Part shown: positions 1 through 10,598 of the stretch, piece after piece
How the letters are laid out: every line of letters begins with the position of its first letter
Position numbering within the stretch: the first letter of the stretch is position 1
NCBI GenBank assembly: GCA_037039685.1
Contig: JAWNGF010000017.1
Coordinates: 434,001-498,000, forward strand
Direction: 5' to 3'
Source: Ceratobasidium sp. AG-K
Lineage: Eukaryota; Basidiomycota; Agaricomycetes; Cantharellales; Ceratobasidiaceae
Length of the DNA stretch: 64,000 nucleotides
Translations under genes and position numbers: made by a program
The notes under the pieces: model-generated
Database searches by the model: none
The model's input: only the letters and a program-made list of their open reading frames with translations
What the model was told of the DNA's origin: nothing

Positions 1-2
1 CC

Positions 3-1394
3 ACTTTCAATTCCAAACTTATGAAAGCCATTTACAAGAAAATTGGAACTAGCCCAGGTTTCAGTACTGCCTACCACCCTCAAACAGATGGAATAACGGA
101 GAGAATCAATCAATGGATGGAAGGCTGGCTACGATCGTTCGTCAACTACCGGCAGGATGATTGGGCGGACTTATTACCAATTGCGGAGTTCAGCTATAAT
201 CTACAGAAGCATCGCGTAACAGGTAATTCCCCTTTCGAAATTGTCTACGGGAGGGAACCACTGTGGAACATCTCAGCGGAAGAATCAGCGGTTCCAGAAG
301 CAAACAACATCACAGGAAAATGGCGTAAAATCCACGACGAAGCAATCGCATCTATGGAAACCCAAAGGCTCCCAGAAGAAGAGCCAAAGAGCAAGTACCA
401 AGAAGGAAACCTAGTATGGCTACTCGGAAAGAACATTCAAACAAAAAGACCATCAAAGAAACTGGACAACAAAAAGCACGGGCCATTTGTCGTGAAGCGA
501 CAGATAGGATCACACGCTTATGAGCTTGATCTGCCGGCAACAATGAGGGTGCACCCTGTTTTCCACGTTGATTTGCTCAGCCCTTACAAGGGAGACACCG
601 AGTTCAGCCACAACCAACCCCGACCACCGCCGGTCATAACGGAGGAAGGAGAAGAAGAATATGAAGTAGAGAAGATCTTGGACTGGAAGGAGACAAAGGA
701 CGGCCTTTTTTACAGGGTCAGATGGAAGGGTTATGGAAGTGAAGAAGACACAGAACAAGCGGCGGAAGATTTTGGTCACCTTTCAAAGATCATCAAGGAC
801 CTTCTACGCCAACACCCCGAGGCTCCCACGCCATCTAACTACGCCCCAGGAAGGATAAAAGGCAGAGGCGGCGAAACCAGTAGTGCCACCTGCAAAACTT
901 GCAACTACTCAAATCTACACTCCTCACTCTACACACTAAATCTTTTTTGTTGTCGACAATGCCTGCCGTCACCCGCTCCACCATCGCCAACAACCTCACC
1001 CGCGTCCTCGAAGGACCTGCCTTTGCCACGGCAAGGGTCCTTGACTCCGGAGCCGCCCTCTACGTCTTCAAGAGGTCGCAGCAAAGCTCGGGCAGAATGC
1101 ACTTCAGGGCCTTGGACGACATCCTCCACTCAGACCTGGGGGAATTCCAGTGGGTTGGGAAAAAATGGCCGACACGCATGCAGCTCCTACGAAAGGACAT
1201 ATACGTCTGCCGGGGGTGTGCCGCATTCCAGGTCTTGGAGGTTGTGCTCCTCTCCACCCACATGCTTGGGGTGGTTGAATGGGGACAAGAAGGAGCGTAC
1301 TCAAGCGAGTGGGTACCAGGTTACGATGGGAGGCAGCCAACGCTCTGACCTAGATGGAACGATGCCTGGGATGCCAACTACGAACAGGACCTGA
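3..1394 (+). CDS. gypsy Pol C-terminus: integrase and chromodomain (partial)
   Basis: The frame is open from the window edge. It begins inside the integrase core, with the STFNSK-like context and the catalytic Glu region (TDGITERINQW), followed by the integrase C-terminal domain (WLLGKNI, KKLDNKKHGPF, HPVFHVDLLSPYK). A chromodomain follows (YEVEKILDWKE...RWKGYG, roughly codons 215-265), which in this class tethers integration to marked chromatin. Beyond about position 850 the reading frame overlaps ORF3 in another frame, and the translation (Ser/Pro-rich) is probably not meaningful, so the true Pol end is likely near 850-870 or undefined. The same domains recur in the two minus-strand elements on the right of the window. 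Confidence 0.85.
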   Translation, partial: TFNSKLMKAIYKKIGTSPGFSTAYHPQTDGITERINQWMEGWLRSFVNYRQDDWADLLPIAEFSYNLQKHRVTGNSPFEIVYGREPLWNISAEESAVPEANNITGKWRKIHDEAIASMETQRLPEEEPKSKYQEGNLVWLLGKNIQTKRPSKKLDNKKHGPFVVKRQIGSHAYELDLPATMRVHPVFHVDLLSPYKGDTEFSHNQPRPPPVITEEGEEEYEVEKILDWKETKDGLFYRVRWKGYGSEEDTEQAAEDFGHLSKIIKDLLRQHPEAPTPSNYAPGRIKGRGGETSSATCKTCNYSNLHSSLYTLNLFCCRQCLPSPAPPSPTTSPASSKDLPLPRQGSLTPEPPSTSSRGRSKARAECTSGPWTTSSTQTWGNSSGLGKNGRHACSSYERTYTSAGGVPHSRSWRLCSSPPTCLGWLNGDKKERTQASGYQVTMGGSQRSDLDGTMPGMPTTNRT

Positions 1395-1723
1395 GCGACT
1401 GGAGGATGGAGAGGGGCCGATACCAGAAGGAGAAGATCGACTGGGAACCTTACTGGTGGAGAAAGGAGGAGGCTGACGTGTCAGCGTGGAAGGAGGCAGA
1501 GCCCGATGTACGTCAGTGGGATGGAGAATTTGTGGAGGCCCAGAAGAGGGTTTTGGACTGGGCCAAGGCGGACTGGACGAAGGAGGAGACCTGGGAGGAA
1601 TGGGAGAAGTTCTCGGACGAACCGGGGAACACTGTGTTCAATCCCATCGACCTGACCCTAGAGGAAGATGAAGGGCTTGAAGAATTTATGCTAAGGAAAG
1701 GGAAGGACTGCGCGGTGCAGTAA
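959..1723 (+). pseudogene. gypsy ORF3 (extra ORF between pol and 3' LTR), one stop
   Basis: A 255-codon frame starts MPAVTRSTIANNL and ends GKDCAVQ-stop just before the polypurine tract. It is interrupted once (TGA at 1346-1348). Exactly 765 nt, without indels, is also found in the copies at 50243-51007 and 53851-54615, so this is a real third ORF of the family and not noise. The C-terminal half is rich in Trp, Glu, Asp and Lys (repeated WAKADW / WEEWEKF type stretches). It lies where env sits in retroviruses, but I see no signal peptide or TM segment, so it is not env-like in composition. Function unknown. Confidence 0.7.
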
Positions 1724-1764
1724 GTCCATTCAGGTCCCCCAAATGGACTCATAGGGGGGAGTAA

Positions 1765-2220
1765 TGTCGTGAGCCAGCTCACTCCATCGGATTCGCCTGT
1801 TGTCTCGCCCGCCTGTCCTCTTCTTTGTGTTGTGTTTCCGTTTCTGTTTGCCGCGTTGCCACCTTCTTGTGGTTATTTGTTACATTGTGTAACGCGGCTG
1901 CGCCTTGCACAAGTCATGTCTGTTCATACAGCATGACTCACATGGACACTCCTGACTGGCTGTTATGTTTGACTCATGTGGCTGCGCCTTGTATGACTCG
2001 GCCACTTTTCTGAATATATATAGAGGACCAACAAGCCTGGTAACCCCAGCTTGTTTTGTCTCGTCAAAACATCCCCTCTGAGTGACACTTAGAACCACCC
2101 CTACCCTCAAGAGCCTACAGACGCTTAAGTGTGTTGCGGTTCAAGAGGTCACTTAGGTCTTAGTGCCGCCCAATCTCCATCGCGGCTTGTCTCATAGCCA
2201 CCAAGAAGAAGCTTACGACA
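1765..2220 (+). repeat. 3' LTR of gypsy element (456 bp)
   Basis: The LTR runs from TGTCGTGAGC to TTACGACA, giving a terminal inverted repeat TGTCGT/ACGACA, and follows the polypurine tract. A TATA-like ATATATATAG at about 2014-2024 is a plausible U3 promoter. Related LTRs occur at 2222-2524 (inverted, partial), 49734-50201, 53342-53808, 60022-60477 and 63915 to the window end. Confidence 0.9.
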
Positions 2221-2221
2221 T

Positions 2222-2524
2222 GGGGTTACCAGGCTTGTTGGTCCTCTATATATACTCAAGACAAGGCCGAGTCATACAGGACGCAGCCACAAGAGTCATA
2301 ACAGTCAACCAGTCAGGAGTGTCCATGTGAGTCATGCTGTATGAACAGACATGACTCGTACAAAGCACAGCCGCGTTACACAGTGTAACACATAACCACA
2401 AGAAGGTGGCAACGCGGCATGAAAAACAAGGGAAGAGACAAACAAAGAACAAACACAAGTACAAGCAACGAGAGAGAGGAAGAGGCGTAGACGAGTCCGA
2501 TGGCGAGAGCATAGCTCACGACAA
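2222..2524 (-). repeat. Inverted, truncated LTR of the same family
   Basis: The sequence is the reverse complement of the first two thirds of the neighbouring LTR (it shares the CTCTATATATA block, the GTGAGTCATGCTG block and the GGCAACGCGGCA block) and ends with CTCACGACA, the family terminus. The part next to the U3 end diverges (a purine-rich GAGAGAGGAAGAGG stretch). The missing 3' third suggests the upstream element inserted into this older LTR. Confidence 0.75.
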
Positions 2525-3785
2525 CTAGGGTGCAAAGGGAGCTGGGGAACACGCACGAGCACGGCTGTCTTACACCCCTCATTGTGTTCAAGGAGCCCAT
2601 GCACGCGACGGACCTTTCCTGTTGAGCGCTCTATGACAATTTCAACATGTGCAAGGCATCCGGTAAAGGCATAAGGTGCACGCCGTTTAACTCGCTTTTG
2701 CAGCTCATGGTCGTAGCCACAATAGCTTCATACAGAGTAAGTGGTAGAGGTTGTATCCAAAATAGCCATGTACATACCATTGCAATAAGACACGTTTGTG
2801 TGTCTCTCCTGAGCTGTTACTCCATTGTGTAGCCCACTTTGTACCAAGAGTATCAAGTGAGAGGGGGTCAAGCTTGTGCATCTTTAGAAGATTGTCTGTG
2901 TCGGCTTGATTGGAGTCGTCAAACCGAGCGTCTGTAATACTGGTAGAACTAGAAGCATAATGCTTATCTACAGATGCATGTTGAGCACCCAAGAGCACAA
3001 GCTTATAGAGTGGAACCTATATAATGAACAGAATGAGCAAATGTTCCAAGGTGCCTGGCATTACTGACTTGGAGTTTAGAATCTTTGTTTTCTGTTTTGA
3101 TCCTTGCATATTCTCAGGTGTAAGAACCTGTGCAAAGTGAACAGACATGATACTTCCAAAACTGGTATATAGCACGACTAATAGGGAGGGGTACAAGTGA
3201 TGTCCGACAATGCTACACGTGAGTTGCCTGGCATTACTAAGCGGCAATAGCAGCAACATGGAATTCCCGAGTGGCCCCGGCCGTCTGCGGGCCGTCTTGC
3301 CGGAGTTGGTGGAAGCCATGTCGGGGGCCGAACAGGCGCCTCTTTGTAATCGACCCTAGTCCCAGAATGGGAACTGTCATGTGCGTACTGACTGCCCTTC
3401 AGCGCCTTAGGCGCAAACAGAGCCCGCTACTTGAAGATCAAATTACCGCCAAACATCACCAAGCAGAGATTAACTGGTCGTAATTTTGTTCCTGGTTGCA
3501 CGAATGTTCGGCGTAAACGGCAATTGTATCGTAGAATTGATCGGAGACTACCTATCGAAATCCCCAACCCGTCGTGTTAACAAGAGCATACCAGGCCATA
3601 TCAAGTGATACTATTACACAAGGGCACGAACTCCCTCTAAGAGCCTACACCCGTATAATACAGAAAAGACTATAAACACAATCGGGGTTAGGGACGGAGC
3701 AGCTCCCTCTAAGAGCTGCAATCGACAAAAATACCCAGAGAAACGGAATCGGTTCGAATAGAGAGATAGGCTGGGCCAAGTGCTT
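2525..3785. other. Intergenic, no supported gene
   Basis: No convincing coding region. A 97-codon minus-strand frame (2705-2998) contains a plausible-looking stretch, but I do not recognise it and it has no start or splice context I trust. The last part is the 3' flank of the transporter gene. Confidence 0.4.
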
Positions 3786-5556
3786 TTAGGCCCGTTCATA
3801 CTGCCGGTCATCGACTTTAACGTCATCGATCGAGGAGTTCTCTTGCGTAGCTTCGGCGGCGGCAGATTCGTTTTCCCTCTTGTGGTCGGCCAACGCGCGA
3901 GCTCGAAGGTCCTTGGTGTGGACCCAGCCAAACGAGAAGAGAGCGTTCATGGCTTCGAGGGGGAAGCCTTTGGTCTCGGGGACGACAAAGTAGATAATTC
4001 CGACCGTGCCTATAAATATAGTTAGCCTCGTTCGTATGTGAAATAGATAAAAGTACTCACTAAAAGTGCACAGTGAAAAGAACAAGAAAACATACTTGAT
4101 TCCCATGGCCTCAATCATCAATGGCGTCACACGCGTAATCATAAAGTTCAACCCCCACTGGAGTGCGATCACCGTCGAGAAACACAAGGCTCGGAGACGA
4201 GTGGGGAATATCTCGGCAGCAAGGACCCATGGTGCGACGCTGAACCCAAACGACCAGCCAAATGCGTACACGTAGATCATGACGGCCGAGGCATATCCAG
4301 AAGGAGTTACACCGTCGACCGGGGTTGAGGGGAGAGGATCGAACCGGGAGATGAAAAAGAGCACAAGAAGACAAAGAGCTTGGATTGTCCCGCCCACGAT
4401 GAGTGGCCTGCGACGCCCAATCTGGTCGATAAGGAAAATGACGTAGAAGATCGTGGTGACGACTTTGACGATTCCATAAACCCCAGTAGCTAGTAGCGCC
4501 GTCGTGCCACCCGTAAACCCGATAAGCTTGAAAATTAGCGGGGAGTAGTAGTTGATTGAGTTGGTGCCGGTCAACTGCTGAGCAAGCTGAAGGAAGCATC
4601 CAACGACGAACACACGCCGGCTCGGGGTGTGCGTAGCAATTTCTTTGAAGAGACCAAAAGTGGACACTCCCTCCGTGGCAGCTCGTTCAGCATCAAGTTG
4701 GGTACGGACGTGTTGGAGCTCTTCGGCGATATACGGGTGGGTCGGGGGCAACTTGCGAATCCTCACGAGCACGTTGCGAGCTTCTTCAGTGCGGTCCTTG
4801 GAGACGAGCCAACGTGGTGATTCGGGTTGGAAAAGCATTCCGATTTGCATCAGGCCGGCTGGAATCATAGGAAGTGCGAATGGAACACGCCATTGGACAT
4901 CGCCCGTGAGATGATTAGCAGCGATAAGGTTGACAAAGAATGCAAGCGTAAGGGCCGTGACAATGACGAGGTTCACAGTCGAGGTCATTCGACCACGAAT
5001 AGCTCGAGGAGAACACCTGACAAGATCGTTAGAAGATAGTAAAAGCAAGAACCGCAGTACTTACTCGGAGATGTACATAGGATTGAGGACCGAAATCGCA
5101 CCCACCCCGAGACCCGTGATGACTCGGCCAGCATACATCAGTGCAAGACTCCCACCCGGCAAAAGTTGCAGAATAGTCCCGATCTGAAACAACACAAGGA
5201 AAATGTGCATAGCGATACGTCGACCAAACATCGTAGCCAACGGGGCTGCGGCTAGGGAGCCAAAGAAACAGCCCGCTTGGAGAGTGGCGACAACATTGGC
5301 GGTAACGGCCGAAGTCGCGGCGCCAGTGTTGAATCGATCCTTGAATCCTTGAAGTCCAACAGCACCTCCGATGAATCCAGTGTCCCTAGTAGCAAAGTGA
5401 GTACATGTATGGGACGATGAGCGTACTAACTCACCAACCAAACGTGGCCCCACCAAGTGCAGACGTGAACCCAAGCAAGTAGATACGAAAGTTGAATATC
5501 TCAGGAGGCGAGTTCGCAGCCTCCTCGTTTTTGAAAAAGTTGGTGAGGCTCCTCAT
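3786..5556 (-). CDS. MFS sugar/sugar-acid transporter (quinate/galacturonate permease type)
   Basis: Plasma-membrane H+ symporter of the major facilitator sugar family. Four exons (5435-5556, 5065-5385, 4061-5016, 3786-4009) joined by 48-51-nt GT-AG introns give 540 codons in frame, the usual length. Family signatures seen: FGWDTGFIGG in TM1, GRR after TM2, PESPRWL before the central loop, QQLTGTNSINYYSP in TM7, IGRRRPL after TM8, AEIFPTRLRA after TM10 and VPETKG at the end of TM12. The FGWDTGFIGG start and overall build are closest to fungal quinate/galacturonate carriers (QutD/GAT-1 group) rather than hexose carriers; the exact substrate is inference. The start at 5556 is the first in-frame ATG; an upstream ATG at about 5594 hits a stop quickly. 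A Zn2Cys6-type palindrome lies about 105 bp upstream. It is followed upstream by the regulator gene on the same strand. Confidence 0.88.
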
Positions 5557-5658
5557 CGTATGGGGAAGCGGGGGTTGGGGCAAGAAGGCGGGGGTCCCAT
5601 GGGGGATATAAACCGGTCGTCGTTCATCACTGAAATTCTCCCCTCCACCACAGGAACC

Positions 5659-5671
5659 TCGGCTTCTCCGA
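5659..5671. promoter_or_regulatory. TCGG-N5-CCGA palindrome upstream of transporter
   Basis: TCGG CTTCT CCGA lies about 105 bp upstream of the transporter ATG. An inverted CGG pair with a 5-nt spacer is a standard target shape for Zn2Cys6 dimers. The same extended half-site TCGG/CCGA recurs upstream of the aldolase/reductase pair and of the BNR glycosidase. The rest of 5557-5988 holds no gene. Confidence 0.45.
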
Positions 5672-5988
5672 TGCTGCGTAATCCCGTGGATGCCTTCGGG
5701 ATTGCCGAGAGACTATAAGAGTTGTTGTTAGCCCACTTGACTTCCCATTCCTAGCGCATTTCATCGTTGTTGGTGGTCAGCTGGTCGTTGTCGGATGACA
5801 TCAGGTTCGGCGCTTAGTTAGGGTCGGAATGCTCTCGGTCGGCGAACCGGCATACTTACCGATGTGCCCAAAGCGAAGGCAAACTCGAGATCACGAGGAA
5901 GGAGTGGCCAAGTAGTATACATATCTAAAATAATACACGTTACACCCATACATCCGAAAATCCAGCAAACCACTGCAGAACAACCAAG

Positions 5989-8927
5989 TTATGTCCAGAC
6001 CGGACCTACGCCCGTCTCTTCACCAAACAAGAATCCTATATATGAAGGATCGACCTGATTCGGAAACGCCAAGAGTGCTTCGAACGTCGAATCCAGTGGA
6101 ATCTGGTTGAACTCGTCCGCTGCTGGGAATCCGTGCCTAGCAAGATATGGAGATCGTTAACGACGACACAAGAGAGGGATTATGTGCATACATATTATGT
6201 GCATCATCGGGGTCCCGTTGAGGAGAACTCTCACTATGTGGAAAAGCCTCAGTAAATCCAGCCGCGCGAGCCATTTCCCTACATTCATTCGTTAGCCTCT
6301 ACTCTTCTCTGAATGAACACCTCGACACACCTTATTGTTTTCGCCAAATGGGTCGAGAGTCTTGTTTGAGATGTTTCACTCTTTTCCAGTGCGCCGACAG
6401 CCATTTTGAGATAGTGGATTGCCACACCGGAATCGAGAAGTCGGGTTTGTGTTTGTGCCCGGACAAGACGGATTAGGAACACGGCTGCTGTCGCCAGGAC
6501 TATAGTGAGATACTACAGCCGCATTGAGGTTAGGTTCCTGAGAAGACGGAGAGGTTAGGACATACATCTATACAAAAACTAAGACCCCCATCCGTGGTTG
6601 CAGCATCGTGGTGCATTTGAATAATCGCTGTCGCGGAATTCAACGCTATATCTATCTGTTAGCTATCGATCAATATTCACATGTTTTGACCAACCTTTCT
6701 CAAGATATCGCCCTACTACCTCTCCCCCAGATTCGGCTGGAGTAGGACTGGCTCGTAACGCAAGCGAATTCAAGCAAAGTCGAACATGTTCACAATACAT
6801 CCTGGCGGTTCGAGTCGAGGAGTTCAGATATGGCAGATAGGGTGAACCTACAAACCACTGTCATTAGCGTGTCTTTCATTAAGATAAAAGGGTAGTCTTA
6901 CTGGACCAAGTCCAATCCCTCGACCACTTGTCCAACTACTCAACATGTGAGTTATTAATTTGAAAGTGGAACAGGAACCAGAGAACTTACACGATCGTTC
7001 ATCTCCTTAACCATCTCCCAACTCCAACTCGGTGACCCTCTGTCCCGTACCGACTCGAACCACGCACACAGATCTCGACCAATGAGCATAAGCTGAACTT
7101 GAGAGGCGATGAAAAAGTCGCCAGTCGACATTGTCGCACTATTAGTCGAGTTGGATCCAAAGGACGGGGACGAGGGTAGACTCGCCCTCGCTACACATTC
7201 CCTAACGAATGCTCCAGCGTCTATGCTCTCGTTTTCAAAATGAGACGCCGGGCGACCAAAACCAAGGGATAAACATCGGTCGTAGCTGGATTTCGGTGAG
7301 TCGAATGGTGATATAGGCGGAGGAAAGAACATACGCAAATAAACACATCCATGTTCTCCACCGTTGGATATAACCCAGCCGTCGTTCGCCTTTCTCATCC
7401 TCGTTGGCGCTAGCAGGCTTGGGGGCGCGCCATAAACCTAAGCGCCTCCCCATCCTCGTCGCGTGGCCCGTAAGCAACCATGCGTCTGGTCCACCTCCTC
7501 CCGGTTGCAACCCCCACCCTGCGAGAAGTAGGGTCGCCTGAACGTCTGAAAGACAGTGTTGTTTCCGGAGGAGGGTTTGAGAAAGGTGGGATTCGGCAAG
7601 GGTAGCTAGACGGGCGGGATTGGCGGAGGCATCCGAGGCGAAGCGCGCTGCAATTGCGAGGATCGTGGAAAATAGGAATGGCGATTTGTGGCGGATTCTA
7701 TCAAAGGCATGAGTGATCTGCTAAATTGAGGAAACTGAATTCTTACGAGTCATAGGCATCTCGTTGACTAACATCTACAACCGGGAGGAAAGAATGGCAT
7801 TGGCCAGCAAAGCTGAGTAAAGCTTGTTAGTGTAATTTTTGTAGGTGTATCACTGGACTTACAAGTTGAATAACTCTATGGCCACCTCTCTCGTAATAAT
7901 TCCCGCCCCAATCGGGTCGCCTTTATCCACCTCGATCACTTCTACTCCTTCTCCCTCTTCCTCCGCAGGTTCAAGGCTGGGTCTTCGACTCTGCTCCGAG
8001 TTGTTCCATACACTAGGTTGGTGAAGCACACCTTTAAACGGAGCGCTATACGGATCCGCGATAGCCTGGAGGCGAGACTCGCCTGATGGTGGAGGTTCGG
8101 CCCGGCGTGAGGGACGGGAAGCAAGTGATGACGCCGTTGGACTAGCGGTGTGTGCTGCGGTTGAGGGTTCGGTAACGTTGACCGTTGGTGGCGAAATTTG
8201 AGTTTGGGACGTGGAAGCGACCGGTGGGCCTGGAGGATCGAGGTCTTGAGTCGGAACAGAGAGAAACTCGGGTTCCGGAGGCGGAGCCAGCTGGGGACCA
8301 GAGCTCATGAGTTGGCTGTACTCACGTGGCGGAGAAGAAGGTGTAAAGCTAGATCCGGCACCAGTAGACCCAGAAGGGGGGAACGGCGATGGGAGACCTT
8401 CAACTTGGAAAGGATAGCTGGCAGCTGGCTGGGGATGGAACGCAGCCGGGGCGTGGTATGAGCCAACGTCCGAGACAACACTGTGCTGCCGAGGTGTATG
8501 GATCTGCGGATTTGGCGCGAGACTGGAGGACATCGAGGCAAGTATCGATGTTACACTCGCTTCAAGTTGTTCAAGTCTTTCGATTGTTTCGGTCGCCTTG
8601 GCCGCTATTGGATGACCTGGGCGGTCACTGGAAACTACATGGTTATTCTGTTATTTTGAGGGCAAAGAAGTGGGGACGTACAAGTCACAAGTTATTTTTT
8701 GCTTTTCGCATCGGTTACACGGCCAACCTCCTAAGCACCTTAACTATTATAAAAAATGAGAGAGACGTCCGAATTGCAATCAAACTCGCACTCACCTTGT
8801 GTTTCCTACAGTTTGAGCACGCCTGAACCGCGCGCCTAGCCTTTGTCCGTTGTGGCCCACTCGATGGCTCTTGCGGATCTTCGACTGTCGAATGCCTATC
8901 ATCATCGTGGATTGTTTCGGTCGACAT
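5989..8927 (-). CDS. Zn2Cys6 fungal transcription factor with Fungal_trans domain
   Basis: Nuclear regulator. The binuclear zinc cluster is complete once a roughly 50-nt intron is removed (about 8749-8799): C-x2-C-x6-C-x5-C-x2-C-x6-C, starting ACSNCRKHK. After a second intron comes a short coiled coil (ETIERLEQLEAS), then a long Pro/Ser/Thr-rich linker (about 8530-7980). The Fungal_trans middle homology region follows: HSFLPVVD, then after a 55-nt intron SPFLFSTILAIAARF, then LAGWGLQPGG, TGHATRMGRRLGL and, across another intron, AYDRCLSLGFGRPA. The C-terminus is split by several short introns and ends PVWT-stop at 5989. I chose the ATG at 8927 (MSTETIHDDD); an upstream in-frame ATG at 9071 would add 48 residues. 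Its position between transporter and aldolase suggests it controls this catabolic cluster (inference). Confidence 0.85.
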
Positions 8928-9274
8928 TTGTATCCTCCTCATATTCGGCTTCCGAGTGCCGGTGGTGGTGGTCGGCTGGTCATATGGTTTGATAATCCGG
9001 GTCCGGATGAGCCGCAGCACGCGCAAACAAATCCCCGACCTCAACCACCACCACACATTTTGGGAACTCATGTTGCAAAACCATAGCTAACCATCGGCCG
9101 ACATTTGGATAGGACTCGGATGCTCGCTTTTTGACTCACGCCTGATCGCCCGATGACGGCCGAGCGGCTTATCGACTTGATGATTTTATTTAGTTGTCCG
9201 TATCGACGTATTCCTTTACACTATTTCCTAAATCCCAGTATACCCCTCCGCCTCAAGTCCCCTCTCAATCTTGA
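8928..9274. other. Intergenic between regulator and aldolase
   Basis: Promoter of the regulator (right to left) and 3' flank of the aldolase. Several CGG/CCG triplets are present but no clear TCGG-N5/6-CCGA site. No gene seen. Confidence 0.5.
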
Positions 9275-10416
9275 CTAATGCTGCAAGATCTCTCTCAATA
9301 TACTGCCTGATAGACTCGGATGCAGGGGAAGTGGCTTGCGTCCATGAGACGAGGACTCGGGTATGCCATTATGATATGCAGCAGCGTACTACAAGTAAAC
9401 AAAAGTAAGTACGACTCGTCAATTACTAGTCATCGCGCTTACCTTGGTCCCAGTAATACCACCCTTTCCAAGCGCCCACTCGCCTCTCGAGATTTCACCT
9501 CCCAATGCAAGGGCCTCGTCTTGCTTTCCGGCCCTCCACAGGTTCATAGCCTTGATGCATGCTCGAGGCGCAACGTTGCCCATTCCGGTGATCGCACCCC
9601 TGGCACCTACAGCCAGAGCAGCCAAAAGATAATCCGTCGCCCCGCCGAGTACGACAAATTCACCTGGATGACACCAGTTAATTAATCCGCCGGATCATAG
9701 ACGAGATGGGTAACTTACTGCCATACGACGGTCCAAGGCTAGCCAAGCGCGCAATCTTTCCAAGATTGTGGTCGGTATGCTTGATCCCAACGATCCGAGG
9801 ATGTTTAGCTAGCTCAGCTATCAACTCGCTATCCATGTCCAAGCCGCTGCATACACCCGGGTAGGAGTATATGAGGATCGGAACGGGTGACGCATCTGCA
9901 ACCTGTGTGTGTAAAGTATTGGTTAGTGTGCACACAACTTGACGGTAGTCGAACGTACGTCGCGATAAAATCCAATGATACTCTCTCGACTCAAAGCACT
10001 CGCGAAATATCCAGGCGGGAGAACCAGCGCATAGTCACCACCATTCTGGGCAGCGTCTTCACAAAATTCGATCGCTTGTATAGTAGATTGGGCGCCGACG
10101 GTACCAACGATTACCAGACCTTTGTTGCCGGCCTTATCCATAGCTGCGCGGGCAGCTTTCGTGATCTGGGCCCATTAACTTATTAGTTCCTGGAACTCAG
10201 GGTAGAGGAGGTGCATACCTGGTTTCGCTCATCTCGAGAAAGGGCTACTGCCTCCCCGGTGGTACCTTGTACGACGATACCCTTGAGACCCGACCTAGCC
10301 TGCCACTCGAAATGTGCTGAGGTGGTAGGGAGGTCAAGCTCCTGTTTCGGCGTATTTTTGAAAAACACAGCCGAAGGAGAATAGATTCCGTCGACGAGAG
10401 GACGAGGCGAAGACAT
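9275..10416 (-). CDS. DHDPS-family aldolase, probable 2-keto-3-deoxy-L-galactonate aldolase type
   Basis: Class I (Schiff-base) lyase of the dihydrodipicolinate synthase/N-acetylneuraminate lyase superfamily. Five exons (10219-10416, 9959-10165, 9719-9902, 9443-9663, 9275-9388) sum to 924 nt, 307 residues, the normal family length. Seen: GTTGEAVALSRDER (substrate carboxylate loop), YSYPGV containing the catalytic Tyr, GIKHTD containing the Schiff-base Lys, and GARGAITGMGN near the C-terminus. Fungi use such enzymes (LGA1/GaaC) to split 2-keto-3-deoxy-L-galactonate to pyruvate and L-glyceraldehyde in galacturonate catabolism. Other members act as 4-hydroxy-2-oxoglutarate or KDG-type aldolases, so the substrate is inferred from the transporter, polygalacturonase and reductase neighbours. 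Lysine-pathway DapA is unlikely, since fungi use the alpha-aminoadipate route. Confidence 0.85.
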
Positions 10417-10598
10417 GGTGATGGGGTCTAGGGGATTGTAACGCTAGCCTACCATCAGGCCAGTATCTTATACGGAACGGCGCAAAGTAGGTTCGGCTTG
10501 CATCGGCCTGTCCCGATGTGTGAAATTCACCGGTCGGAGCAAGCCCGCATATAAGTCCCCTCATCTCGCTTCGCGATCAATTCAAACCGCTACCCCTC
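10417..10598. promoter_or_regulatory. Divergent promoter of aldolase and aldo-keto reductase
   Basis: The 182-bp gap between two divergent start codons must hold both promoters. At 10502-10517 sits ATCGG CCTGTC CCGAT, a perfect 5+5 palindrome with a 6-nt spacer, 82-96 bp from both start codons. The half-sites match those upstream of the transporter and the BNR glycosidase except for spacer length. A TATA-like CATATAAG lies near 10550. Confidence 0.5.

Larger units (their letters stand above)
1..2220 (+). mobile_element. Ty3/gypsy chromodomain LTR retrotransposon, 3' part
   Basis: The 3' end of a gypsy element enters from the left edge: the end of integrase, a chromodomain, an extra ORF (ORF3), a polypurine tract (AGGGGGGAG near 1753-1761) and the 3' LTR. 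The 5' portion lies outside the window. Compared with the related copies at 49.7-60.5 kb this one retains many CpG dinucleotides and has few stops, so it looks younger or less decayed. Confidence 0.9.

Noticed and set aside
959..1723. Retroviral-type envelope gene
   Set aside because: The position fits env, but no signal peptide, TM segment or glycoprotein-like features are visible.
2705..2998. A 97-codon minus-strand frame as a gene
   Set aside because: Composition is vaguely protein-like, but there is no domain, splice context or neighbour to support it.
7680..7790. A 29-nt intron in the regulator gene (donor GTAAGA)
   Set aside because: It is shorter than every other intron here and breaks the frame; a 55-nt intron with donor GTTAGT keeps the frame and the Fungal_trans homology.
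9275..10416. Lysine-pathway dihydrodipicolinate synthase
   Set aside because: Fungi make lysine by the alpha-aminoadipate route, and the neighbours point to sugar-acid catabolism, so a keto-deoxy acid aldolase is preferred.
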